From contig CAJWIC010000007.1 of NCBI GenBank assembly GCA_913040905.1, positions 1-18,362 on the forward strand: a DNA stretch of 18,362 nt, in the 5' to 3' direction. Of this stretch, positions 1 through 7,044 are shown piece after piece. Numbering within the stretch: the stretch's first letter is position 1; each line of letters begins with the position of its first letter. Below the pieces are notes generated by a model, which saw nothing but the letters and a program-made list of their open reading frames with translations, was not told where the DNA came from and made no database searches. The position numbers were made by a program, and so were the translations under genes. Source of the DNA: an uncultured Synechococcus sp. (GTDB lineage: Bacteria; Cyanobacteriota; Cyanobacteriia; PCC-6307; Cyanobiaceae).

Positions 1-245
1 CCTCTGGGCGACTGCCAGTGGCGACCCCACTGACCGACCCCCCGCCGCTGCCGGCGAGCCAACACCGCCCGTGGTCGAACCAGATCAGGATCGTCCTGAA
101 GCCATTCAGCCAGGCTGATCTCGGTGCTGCTGCACACCGGCAACCAGCGCAGATCCCAGCTTCCTGGACGCTCCCGACGGAATCGCTTGCGGTGCAACGC
201 CAGCTGACGTCCACCCCGATGGTGCGGTCGAGCCGTCCAGGTCAT
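1..245 (-). CDS. birA: Biotin-protein ligase, N-terminal 81 residues (cut by window edge)
   Basis: Biotin--[acetyl-CoA-carboxylase] ligase attaches biotin to the carrier protein of acetyl-CoA carboxylase through biotinyl-AMP, in the cytoplasm. Read from the ATG at 245 toward base 1, the frame is open to the edge. It shows the family's SSTE segment (about residues 39-42) and the glycine/arginine-rich biotinyl-AMP loop RRGVGQWGRHWQSP (67-80). No N-terminal helix-turn-helix precedes the catalytic domain, so it appears to be the monofunctional type without repressor activity. Its ATG overlaps the TGA of the aminotransferase by four bases (ATGA), which supports the start and suggests translational coupling. 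The C-terminal two thirds of the gene lie outside the window. The family call rests on these two motifs. Confidence 0.85.
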   Translation of the reverse strand, partial: MTWTARPHHRGGRQLALHRKRFRRERPGSWDLRWLPVCSSTEISLAEWLQDDPDLVRPRAVLARRQRRGVGQWGRHWQSPR

Positions 246-1420
246 GAACAAGCAGCCACCAACCGTCGGGCTGCCTCTTCGAGTTCATCCGTTGGACGCA
301 CCAAGGCCATTCGCAACCAGCCCTGGCCCCCTGCTCCGAAACCGGAGCCCGGGGTGAGCGCAACGCCGGAGCGTTGCAACAACCGACGCGCGAAGGTTTC
401 ATCGCCAAGCTTCTGAAGCTCACCATCAGCCGGCAAAGGCAACCAGAGGTACATGGCCATCTCCGACGTTGAACAGGACCAGCCCCCGCTCCGCAACACC
501 GATAAAACGCGGTCCCGGCGCTCGCGATAGACACCGTGAAGACTCCTGGGCCAATCCGCCCAACGGGAAAGGGCCTCGATCGCCCCCTGTTGCAACGCCA
601 GCGACTGATTGAAGTCCACGACGCCCTTCACCTGACGCAAGGCAGTGATCAAGGGTTCGGCACCGATGGCGAACGCCAGGCGAAATCCCCCCAGACACCA
701 CCCCTTGGACAGGGAGAAGAATTCAATCCCCCAATCACTCCAGCCGGGACTCCGCAACAGTGATGGCGCTTCCCCCTCCAAGGCCAGATCAACGTAAGGA
801 TTGTCGTTGGCAATCACCAGCTGGTGACGGCATCCGCGGGCCATCGCCTGATCCAGCAGCTTCTGATCTCCCACCCGTGCGGTCGGGTTGTGGGGATATC
901 CGAGAACGAACAACTTGAGCTGATCCCAGAGATCGGGGCTGATGGCATCAAGATCCGGAAGCCATTCCCGCTCCCGGGACAGGGGCAAACTGCAGATCGA
1001 GGCCCCGGCCAGCACCAGCCCGCCGCGATGGGATGGGTAGGAAGGATCGAGGAGAAGTGCGCGGTCACCAGGGTCAAGAACAGCAAGAGGAAGATGGGCC
1101 GTTCCCTCCTGGGAGCCGACCAGCAGCTGAACCTGGCGCTGGGGATCGACATCCACTCCGAACCTTCGCTGACACCAGGCTGCGACCGCCTGGTTGAACG
1201 GCGCTGTGCCCGCTTCAAGGCAGTAGGCGGAACTGGAAGGGTCAGTAACCGAAGAGGCGATGACCTGAAGAATCTCTTTCGGGGGCTGAAGATCCGTCGA
1301 GCCGAGGGAAAGATCAATCAGAGGGAGAACCCCAGATCCCCCTCGGTAGACCTGTTTGGCCTGGTCGGTCCGAGCAAAAACGCCGTTGCCGAGAGCCTCC
1401 AGTCGCCTAGAGGTTGGCAT
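242..1420 (-). CDS. Class I/II PLP-dependent aminotransferase
   Basis: A 392-residue fold-type I aminotransferase that uses pyridoxal phosphate. The motif FFSLSK ends in the Schiff-base lysine (K239) and is followed by GGFRLAFAIG, the family's phosphate-binding stretch. YPHNPT (175-180) contains the conserved asparagine, NDNPY (205-209) the aspartate that contacts the PLP ring nitrogen, and the arginine near 370 should bind the substrate carboxylate. The frame is open further upstream, but the ATG at 1420 is chosen because the protein then begins like a normal aminotransferase. That start overlaps the thioredoxin end by 14 bases. An upstream start at 1549 would lie deep inside the thioredoxin gene. 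The substrate cannot be read from the sequence. It resembles the broad group holding aspartate-, LL-diaminopimelate- and N-succinyl-diaminopimelate aminotransferases. Confidence 0.9.
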   Translation of the reverse strand: MPTSRRLEALGNGVFARTDQAKQVYRGGSGVLPLIDLSLGSTDLQPPKEILQVIASSVTDPSSSAYCLEAGTAPFNQAVAAWCQRRFGVDVDPQRQVQLLVGSQEGTAHLPLAVLDPGDRALLLDPSYPSHRGGLVLAGASICSLPLSREREWLPDLDAISPDLWDQLKLFVLGYPHNPTARVGDQKLLDQAMARGCRHQLVIANDNPYVDLALEGEAPSLLRSPGWSDWGIEFFSLSKGWCLGGFRLAFAIGAEPLITALRQVKGVVDFNQSLALQQGAIEALSRWADWPRSLHGVYRERRDRVLSVLRSGGWSCSTSEMAMYLWLPLPADGELQKLGDETFARRLLQRSGVALTPGSGFGAGGQGWLRMALVRPTDELEEAARRLVAACS

Positions 1421-1724
1421 CCAGGAAAGCTTGCAGCTGGGGCTTGGCAATCGCCCCCTCATGACGGGCGACCACCTCTCCACCGCGATAAAGAATGAGG
1501 GTGGGAATGCCTTGAACCTCGTAGGCATCACGGGTCGATGGGTTGGCATCGACTTCGAGCTTGCCCACCTTCAGCCGTTCTCCGTAGGTGTCCGCCGCCC
1601 AATCCATCAAGGGCGCCATCAGTCGGCAGGGACCGCACCAGGGTGCCCAGAAGTCAACGAGAACAGTTCTTGGGGCCTGAAGCACATCCGAGTTGAACCC
1701 GGCGTCTGTGAAGTCAGCGACCAA
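1407..1724 (-). CDS. Thioredoxin, TTG start
   Basis: A 105-residue single-domain thioredoxin, a cytoplasmic dithiol-disulfide reductase of normal length. The active site WCGPC holds C30 and C33, and the cis-proline is P75 in QGIPT. DFWAPWCGPC and the following helix are typical of the family. The only start that keeps the full N-terminal strand is TTG at 1724: an in-frame TGA sits at 1736-1734, four codons upstream, and no ATG or GTG lies between. The nearest upstream ATG (1737) is in another frame and opens a 7-codon frame that ends at 1714, overlapping the TTG. A TAGGAT at 1753-1748 could serve as a -10 element, but no good -35 is visible. Vipp1 ends 57 bases upstream and the aminotransferase overlaps the end. 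Which of the several cyanobacterial thioredoxins this is cannot be decided. Confidence 0.95.
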   Translation of the reverse strand: MVADFTDAGFNSDVLQAPRTVLVDFWAPWCGPCRLMAPLMDWAADTYGERLKVGKLEVDANPSTRDAYEVQGIPTLILYRGGEVVARHEGAIAKPQLQAFLDANL

Positions 1725-1781
1725 AGCACAAGGTCATGGCTGTCTTGATCCTATGGATTGCCGGACCGGAACAGCAGGATT

Positions 1782-2555
1782 TCAGAGTTTGTCGATGGAA
1801 CGCTTCAAGTCCTCGAGATCCGCATCCACTTCCTCCACTTTCACCTCCTTCACGGCATGGGAGTCGTCGGAGGCAGGGAGCGCCACAGCCTCGGGGCCGC
1901 CCTTGAGCTGGTTGCGGAGCGCTGCCAGCTCATCGTCGACATCGGAGCCACCCTCCAGGGCAGCGAACTGGCTTTCCAGATCAGCCCCTGCCAACTCTGC
2001 CGCGGCCTGGCCCGTGGCTTCCATGGCCTCGACCTTCTCCTCCATGCGCTCGAAGGCGGCCATGGCGGAATCCGTGCCGATGTTGCCCACGGCGCTCTGG
2101 AGCTGCTGCTGGGCCTTCGCTGCCTGAGCGCGGGCTTTGAGCATGTCCTTTTTGGTTTTGGCCTCAGCGATCTTGCCCTCAAGGGCGACGAGACTCTTCT
2201 TCAGGGTCTCGACCTGACCGTCCTGAGATTGGAGCTGCGCATTCAAGGACGTGGCGGTTTCCTGGAAGGTCTTACGCCGGGTGAGTGCTTCTCGGGCCAG
2301 GCCCTCCTCCCCCTTTTTCAGGGCCAATTCAGCCCGCTCGTACCAGGTCGTGGCCTGAGACGAGGCCTGCTCAGCCTGACTGCGAAGCCGCTTCTGACTG
2401 GCGATAGCGATCGCTACCGCCTGACGCAGCTTCACCAGATCCGCCTGCATATCAGCGACGGACTGATCAAGAATTTTGGATGGATCTTCCATGCTGCTCA
2501 CCGCAGCGTTGGCGTTGGCGCGAACAAGGCGTCCCAGCCGATCGAAGAAGCCCAT
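1782..2555 (-). CDS. vipp1: Vipp1 / IM30 (PspA family) membrane-remodelling protein
   Basis: A 257-residue, almost wholly helical protein of the PspA/IM30 family, which is ESCRT-III-like. In cyanobacteria and chloroplasts Vipp1 is needed to build and protect thylakoid membranes, and it oligomerises into rings on the membrane. The N-terminal amphipathic helix MGFFDRLGRLVRAN is the membrane-binding helix. The long coiled-coil hairpin (about 25-150) contains the signature DPSKILDQ and LVKLRQAVA. After the core come a linker (about 215-240) and an acidic-to-basic terminal helix ending KRSIDKL, as expected for the C-terminal extension that separates Vipp1 from PspA. The ATG at 2555 is chosen because the amphipathic helix starts there; the open frame continues to 3038 but antisense to the neighbouring gene. 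Whether it is functionally Vipp1 or PspA is inferred from the C-terminal tail. Confidence 0.93.
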   Translation of the reverse strand: MGFFDRLGRLVRANANAAVSSMEDPSKILDQSVADMQADLVKLRQAVAIAIASQKRLRSQAEQASSQATTWYERAELALKKGEEGLAREALTRRKTFQETATSLNAQLQSQDGQVETLKKSLVALEGKIAEAKTKKDMLKARAQAAKAQQQLQSAVGNIGTDSAMAAFERMEEKVEAMEATGQAAAELAGADLESQFAALEGGSDVDDELAALRNQLKGGPEAVALPASDDSHAVKEVKVEEVDADLEDLKRSIDKL

Positions 2556-2621
2556 CGGGAATGGCAAAACCATCTCGAGACTAGCGAGTACGGCTGGAAT
2601 TTCCGCACTACTCTCAAGTTC
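2556..2621. promoter_or_regulatory. Divergent intergenic region of vipp1 and the DciA-like gene
   Basis: These 66 bases separate two divergent start codons, so they should hold or overlap both promoters, with part of each possibly inside the opposite gene. I cannot point to convincing -35/-10 pairs. On the minus strand a TTGAGA occurs at 2617-2612, but no matching -10 lies at the usual distance. The assignment rests on gene orientation only. Confidence 0.4.
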
Positions 2622-3143
2622 ATGGCTATCGCACCGGACGGACAACGGCAGCGGCTCCGCGGCGTTGAACTGCTTCTGCAGGCCCCCCCCGCTCCGGCCT
2701 CGCCGATCAGTGACTGCCTTAATCGCCTTCGCCAGGACTGGCGGGACGACGGCAGCCTTGCCGGCCTGTGGCACGACTGGCCCTCCATCGCCGGCGAGCG
2801 TCTGGCAGCGCATTGCCGCCCGTTGTCCCTGCAGCGGGGTGTGCTGACGGTGGGGGCCAGTCACCCCCAGTGGCGCCAGGCTCTGCAATACAACAAGCCA
2901 CAGCTGATCAGCGCTCTGAACAGTGGTGGTCACCCGGTGCGGGATCTGCGCATTCAGCAGCACTACACGGGCAGCGTGGCCTCCTACCCCAGTGAGGAGG
3001 ACATTTGGTCCCGCCACCCCAGCCGCACCGATGTTCACGGCATGGGAACTTGTCCGCAGTGCCAGCGTCCGGCGCCGAATGGAGAAATGGCGTTATGGAG
3101 CTGCTGCGGTTTCTGCCATCGCCAACGCTTCAGCGAGGCCTGA
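2622..3143 (+). CDS. DUF721 (DciA-like) protein with C-terminal cysteine cluster
   Basis: A 173-residue protein whose middle part (about 28-115) fits DUF721: WPSIAGERLAAHCRPLSL followed by GVLTVGASHPQWRQAL and a segment ending VRDLRI. DciA proteins of this family load the replicative helicase DnaB in bacteria that lack DnaC. That is known for some proteobacterial members and is only inferred here. The C-terminus adds a cysteine cluster: C144 and C147 (CPQC), then C161, C162 and C165 (CCGFC), a possible zinc ribbon. The ATG at 2622 lies 66 bases from the divergent vipp1 start, and the upstream open frame is antisense to vipp1, so it is discarded. Its TGA (3141-3143) is one base from the stop of the convergent glycosyltransferase gene, leaving no room for a separate terminator. 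Confidence 0.82.
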   Translation: MAIAPDGQRQRLRGVELLLQAPPAPASPISDCLNRLRQDWRDDGSLAGLWHDWPSIAGERLAAHCRPLSLQRGVLTVGASHPQWRQALQYNKPQLISALNSGGHPVRDLRIQQHYTGSVASYPSEEDIWSRHPSRTDVHGMGTCPQCQRPAPNGEMALWSCCGFCHRQRFSEA

Positions 3144-3144
3144 A

Positions 3145-4923
3145 TCAGAATCGCTCCGGTCGAGGCTCACGCCAGTCGGCATCGACCCCATCGGACATCA
3201 GCTCGGCGGCACGATCGTTCAAACGTGTCCGCTCCACCCGCCAGACGGTGTAGATCCCGAATCGACCAAGCGTCTCCGGTTGCAATCCCCGCCAGTGTTT
3301 CTGACGGATCGTGCCCTGATCAATGATCAGCAGAACCGTCGGGGAAGCTCCTGATGACTGCAACGGAACCCCACGCCAACCGCGACGCTGCTCATGGTTC
3401 AGGCGGTCCGCCAGGTTCACCAGGGCGCCGTCCGATCGCCCTTCAAACAGGATCACCTGTCCGGCATAGAAATGAACCGAGGGTTTCATTGCTCCCACCA
3501 TGGCCAGTGGCTCACCGGAGCGTTGCTGATTGATCAGGGTCTGGGTCGCCTGGCGAACCGGGAGCTGCCGCAGTTGATCCGCTAATTCGGCAATGGGGAT
3601 CAGCGACGCAAGGTGAAAACAGAGCAACGGCAGCTGCACCGCGAGCAGTCGGACGACGGCGGTGCGGCGCCAGGCCACCAGCCCCAGCACGACCGCCAAG
3701 CTGAACCAGCCTGCCGCGTGCCACACCAGACCACTGGCCAGAAGGTCCGCAGCCAGGGTCGGCATTTCCGGGTCGGTGATCAGAGGAACCCAGAGCGGCG
3801 CACACCAGAAGCCGACCGCCAGCAGCAGAACGACCATCAACGTGCTGGCCCAGGCCACGCCGAGCCAGCGATCCCGTCTCCCCACTGCGGCACTGATCAA
3901 CAAGGCCGCAGCCGGCGTGGCCGGAAGCCAGTAGCTGGGCAGCTTGGTGGCCGCCACGGTGAACAGCAGAAACACGGCCAGCAACCAGCAACCGGCGAAC
4001 TGATGCAATGACTGATCGGGCGATGTTCGCTGCCGGGGAAGACGGGCCAATCCCAGCAACAACAGCGGCGAGAACGGCATGGCCGCCACCAGCATCACGG
4101 GGCCGAAGAACCACCAGGGCTGCAGATGGTCGTTGACGACGCTGGTGAAGCGCTGAAGGTTGTGATACCCGAAGAAGCTGTCCCAGAACGGCTGGCCCTC
4201 CACCAGCAGTTCCAGGCCATACCAGGGAAGGCTGACGAGGGCCGTCAGAGCGAGTCCGGGAAGGGGTCTCAGACGTCTCCAGGGCGTGGCCAGATCGCGC
4301 CTCAGAGCGCCGAACAGCAGGAGGGTCAGCCCTGTGAGCACCACCGCGACCGGCCCTTTCGCCAGCACCGCCAGCCCCAGCACCAACCAGGCCGGCCACC
4401 AGCGGTGACGGTCGGGAGAAGCAAACCGTCGCCACTGCAACATCAGACTGATGGAGAGCAGCCCACACAGCAGTGCGTCACTCACCGCGGTGCGGCTCCA
4501 GACCAACACCAACGGTGAAAGGCCGAAACTCAAGGCTGCGGTTAAGGCAGCAGCCGCTGAATGCCGCCGGCTCGCCTGAGGCCAACGCAGCAAGGTGTCC
4601 GCCAGTACCAGCATCACCGCAACACTGGAGAGGGCCGAAGGCAACCGTGCCGACCAGCTGCCAAGGGGATCCCAGACCATCTGGCCCGGCAGGCTGTAGC
4701 CCAGAGCCATCAGCCAGTACACCAGCGGCGGCTTGTCGAAACGGGGCAGGCCGTTCACCCGGGGGGTCAGCCAGTCACCGGTTTCGGTCATGGCCCGCCC
4801 TGCGGCGGCGAACAGGGGGGGCGTTTCATCCACCACTCCGGTGGAGCCGAGTCGCCAGCAGGTGATCAGGACCCCAAGACCCAGCACCAAGGCCAATACC
4901 CCCAGATGGCGGCGGCCGGACAT
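3145..4923 (-). CDS. ArnT/PMT-type integral membrane glycosyltransferase
   Basis: A 592-residue polytopic membrane protein of the GT-C superfamily, resembling ArnT (GT83) and bacterial PMT (GT39) enzymes, which move a sugar from a lipid-phosphate donor to an acceptor outside the cytoplasmic membrane. The first hydrophobic segment (7-22) is followed by the family motif VDETPPLFAA, with the catalytic acidic pair D32/E33, and by GDWLTPRVNGLP RFDKPPLVYW (49-70). About ten further hydrophobic segments run to about residue 450, and the last 140 residues are soluble. The preceding bases read GTG GTG GTG ATG; the ATG (4923) is preferred, giving a 17-base gap after the GT4 gene, but a GTG at 4932 is possible. 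Acceptor and donor are unknown. Lying behind a GT4 enzyme and a transporter suggests envelope glycosylation. Confidence 0.88.
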   Translation of the reverse strand: MSGRRHLGVLALVLGLGVLITCWRLGSTGVVDETPPLFAAAGRAMTETGDWLTPRVNGLPRFDKPPLVYWLMALGYSLPGQMVWDPLGSWSARLPSALSSVAVMLVLADTLLRWPQASRRHSAAAALTAALSFGLSPLVLVWSRTAVSDALLCGLLSISLMLQWRRFASPDRHRWWPAWLVLGLAVLAKGPVAVVLTGLTLLLFGALRRDLATPWRRLRPLPGLALTALVSLPWYGLELLVEGQPFWDSFFGYHNLQRFTSVVNDHLQPWWFFGPVMLVAAMPFSPLLLLGLARLPRQRTSPDQSLHQFAGCWLLAVFLLFTVAATKLPSYWLPATPAAALLISAAVGRRDRWLGVAWASTLMVVLLLAVGFWCAPLWVPLITDPEMPTLAADLLASGLVWHAAGWFSLAVVLGLVAWRRTAVVRLLAVQLPLLCFHLASLIPIAELADQLRQLPVRQATQTLINQQRSGEPLAMVGAMKPSVHFYAGQVILFEGRSDGALVNLADRLNHEQRRGWRGVPLQSSGASPTVLLIIDQGTIRQKHWRGLQPETLGRFGIYTVWRVERTRLNDRAAELMSDGVDADWREPRPERF

Positions 4924-4940
4924 CACCACCACACAGCAGC

Positions 4941-6065
4941 TCAGGACAACCCGTCGATGTTGACATCCGCCACTGAGGACGACGACGAACGCCCCGCCAG
5001 GATCCAGTCTTCAACCCGACGGGCGAAGACGGCCTGGCTTGCATTCCTCTCCACCCAGTCGCGACAGTCGGCACGATCCAGCTCTGGAAGACGCCTCAGG
5101 GCAGAGGTCAGTGCAGCGATGTCATCAGGCTCAACAAGAAACCCCGTCTCCCCTGACTGCACCAGTTCGCCTGGACCTCCGCGGTCGTAGGCCACCACAG
5201 GCACCCCACAGGCCAACGCCTCGACCACCACATTGCCGTAGGCCTCATTCCATTTGGGCGTGTTGATCAGGGCCCGGCACCGTCCCAGTTCCTCCTGCAG
5301 ATCATCGGTGGGCAGGAAGCCCCGCCACTGCAGGGTGCCGGGTGGCACCATTGCCTCCACCGCCTCCGCGTAGGCGGGATCCTCCCTCAACCCCCACACC
5401 AGCAGCTGCTCTCCCAGGGCCGCCGCTGCGGCAGCGGCATCCTCCAACCCTTTCTCCGGTGCCACGCGACCGGCCCAGCCCAATGGCCCGCGAGACTCTT
5501 GGCGGAATCGATAACGGGCCAGATCAAAGCCGTTGCCCACCACCCGCGGCGGGTCGGGAAGACTGAAATCCGCTGCCTGTCGTGCGGTGTGGAAGGCCAG
5601 TCGATGCTGATCCCAAGCCGCCAGCGCCTCGATCTGATCACGCATCACCTCAGCCACGGCTCCCATCGAGATCAGGTGAAACAGCCGATGGGGGACGTGT
5701 GGCGTGATCCACAACGGCAGCCAGTCGTAGCCGAAATTGATCACGGCATCGGCCCGCGCCCCGACCTCAAAGGCGATGTCAAGGAACCGTGGCAACAAGC
5801 CACCACGGGGGATCAACACCGGTGATTCCCCATCCAGGTGCTGCCAGCTGGGCTGATCCTCACCTTCAGCGGTCAGCAGTTCGGCCGCATCACATCCTGG
5901 TGGCAGCTGGGATCCCTCAGCGGCAATGAGACGAAGCCGGTGACCGCGATCCAACAGCCCCTTGAGCAGGGAGCTCAAGGTGAGTTCAACACCTCCGCCC
6001 CGACCACTTCCGAGCACACCGATCGGCGTGCTGACCAGGATCAGATCAAGGGGACGAGAGGTCAT
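4941..6065 (-). CDS. GT4-family (GT-B fold) glycosyltransferase
   Basis: A 374-residue retaining glycosyltransferase of family 4, probably cytoplasmic or peripheral to the membrane, using a nucleotide sugar. The N-terminal domain has a glycine-rich loop with GGGVE (23-27). The C-terminal donor domain begins near GWAGRVAPEKGLEDA (196-210) and contains the family's E-x7-E motif, E274 and E282, in NEAYGNVVVEALACGVPVV. GGPGELV (296-302) and TGFLVEPDD follow as usual. The start at 6065 is supported by a four-base ATGA overlap with the stop of the EamA gene; the frame is open to 6146 but inside that gene. The C-terminus ends with a serine-rich tail. Acceptor and sugar cannot be read from the sequence. 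The order EamA, GT4, ArnT-like looks like one transcription unit. Confidence 0.9.
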   Translation of the reverse strand: MTSRPLDLILVSTPIGVLGSGRGGGVELTLSSLLKGLLDRGHRLRLIAAEGSQLPPGCDAAELLTAEGEDQPSWQHLDGESPVLIPRGGLLPRFLDIAFEVGARADAVINFGYDWLPLWITPHVPHRLFHLISMGAVAEVMRDQIEALAAWDQHRLAFHTARQAADFSLPDPPRVVGNGFDLARYRFRQESRGPLGWAGRVAPEKGLEDAAAAAAALGEQLLVWGLREDPAYAEAVEAMVPPGTLQWRGFLPTDDLQEELGRCRALINTPKWNEAYGNVVVEALACGVPVVAYDRGGPGELVQSGETGFLVEPDDIAALTSALRRLPELDRADCRDWVERNASQAVFARRVEDWILAGRSSSSSVADVNIDGLS

Positions 6066-6991
6066 CCCACCGGCTGAGGCTCCCACAGACGTCGACGCTG
6101 GCTCACACACACCACTGATACCAACACCATCAACACACCGACCCACTGGAGCGCATCCAGGCGCTCACCCAGAAACCAGCCCCCCGTCGCCAGGGCGAAA
6201 ACGGGCGTCAGAAATCCAAGGCTGCTGAACGTGGTGAGGTCACGACGGTTGGCGAACCAGAAGAACAGGCCGTAGGCCATGGCGCTGCCCAGCAACGTGG
6301 CATACCCCATGCGTCCCCAGTCCGCCAAGGTCCAGGCAGGGAGGGTCCAGCCGTTCTGCCATTCAGCCACCAGTAGAAGAGGACAACCACCGAGGAGCAT
6401 GTGCCAGGCCGTCACCGCCACCGGATCGCTGTTGCGGGCGGCGTAGCGGATCAGCACGGTTCCCACCGCCATCGCCAGTGCGGCCAGCAGCATCCACCCC
6501 TCACCAGGCTGAAGCAACTGCAGAAATTGAGGTGGGTCCAGCAACAGCCACCAATGAGCCAGCAGATCCGCGGGCACACCGAGGCAGACGATTCCTGCCA
6601 GGCCGAGGGCCAGTCCAAGCCAGCCAACCGGGTTGATCGATTCAGCGAACAGCACCCTGGCCAGGAGTGCCACCAGCAGAGGCTGGGAATCGATCAGCAC
6701 CGAACCGAGCCCTGCGCCGGTCTTCGCAAGACCAAAGGCCAACAGCCCCTGGAACAAGCAGGCATCCACAAGGGTGAACAGCAGAAACCAGGCAAGGTCC
6801 CGAGAATCCAGCAACCAGCGACGTCCACTGATCACGGCCCAGACCGTCAGAACAATGCCGGCCGGCAGCAACCGAAAGGCTGCGACAAACCAGGGACCGC
6901 CACTGGCGAGCAACGGTGCCATGGCCGTCATGGCCGTTCCCCACAACGCGAACGGAAGCACCATCAGCAACCAGAGACTTGGCGGTGCCAT
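6062..6991 (-). CDS. EamA/DMT-family membrane transporter
   Basis: A 309-residue protein with about ten hydrophobic helices in two halves (about 9-137 and 165-297), the internal duplication of EamA transporters in the drug/metabolite superfamily. The first half starts LLMVLPFALWGTAM, matching the family's first helix with its W-G pair. The second half includes a helix with GSAMAYGLFFWF and ends LGERLDALQWVGVLMVL, where the G-E-x3 signature occurs in most members. Substrates range over amino acids, metabolites and, in the short ArnE/ArnF relatives, lipid-linked sugar; none can be assigned here. The ATG at 6991 is chosen over the extended frame to 7087, which would run antisense through the sppA start. 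The gene overlaps the following GT4 gene by four bases and diverges from sppA. Confidence 0.9.
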   Translation of the reverse strand: MAPPSLWLLMVLPFALWGTAMTAMAPLLASGGPWFVAAFRLLPAGIVLTVWAVISGRRWLLDSRDLAWFLLFTLVDACLFQGLLAFGLAKTGAGLGSVLIDSQPLLVALLARVLFAESINPVGWLGLALGLAGIVCLGVPADLLAHWWLLLDPPQFLQLLQPGEGWMLLAALAMAVGTVLIRYAARNSDPVAVTAWHMLLGGCPLLLVAEWQNGWTLPAWTLADWGRMGYATLLGSAMAYGLFFWFANRRDLTTFSSLGFLTPVFALATGGWFLGERLDALQWVGVLMVLVSVVCVSQRRRLWEPQPVG

Positions 6992-7044
6992 GGGAGAGGA
7001 GGAGGATGCTCTTTTTAAGATCCAGGGGACTGCAGTTGCGAGAG
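6992..7044. promoter_or_regulatory. Divergent promoter region of EamA gene and sppA
   Basis: Only 53 bases separate the two chosen starts. The single AT-rich patch, around 7011-7021, contains TAAGAT at 7016-7021, a plausible -10 for sppA that would leave a 5' leader of about 17 bases. The same patch read on the other strand (TTAAAA) could serve the EamA gene. The -35 positions are not convincing. A purine run GGAGAGGAGGAGG (6993-7005) sits directly before an alternative sppA ATG at 7006 and could be a ribosome binding site with short spacing. Confidence 0.35.

Noticed and set aside
1421..1549. N-terminal extension of the aminotransferase
   Set aside because: It overlaps most of a typical thioredoxin and does not resemble an aminotransferase start.
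1758..2621. Long plus-strand open frame leading into the DciA-like gene (461 codons in all)
   Set aside because: The first 288 codons lie antisense to vipp1, whose protein family is clear. Only the part from ATG 2622 resembles a known family.
2556..3038. Minus-strand extension of vipp1
   Set aside because: Vipp1 proteins begin with the amphipathic MGFFDR helix; the extension is a shadow of the DUF721 gene.
3394..7018. Numerous plus-strand open frames of 60-209 codons across the minus-strand genes
   Set aside because: They are proline-, glutamine- and arginine-rich antisense shadows, as high GC content produces, with no recognisable domain.
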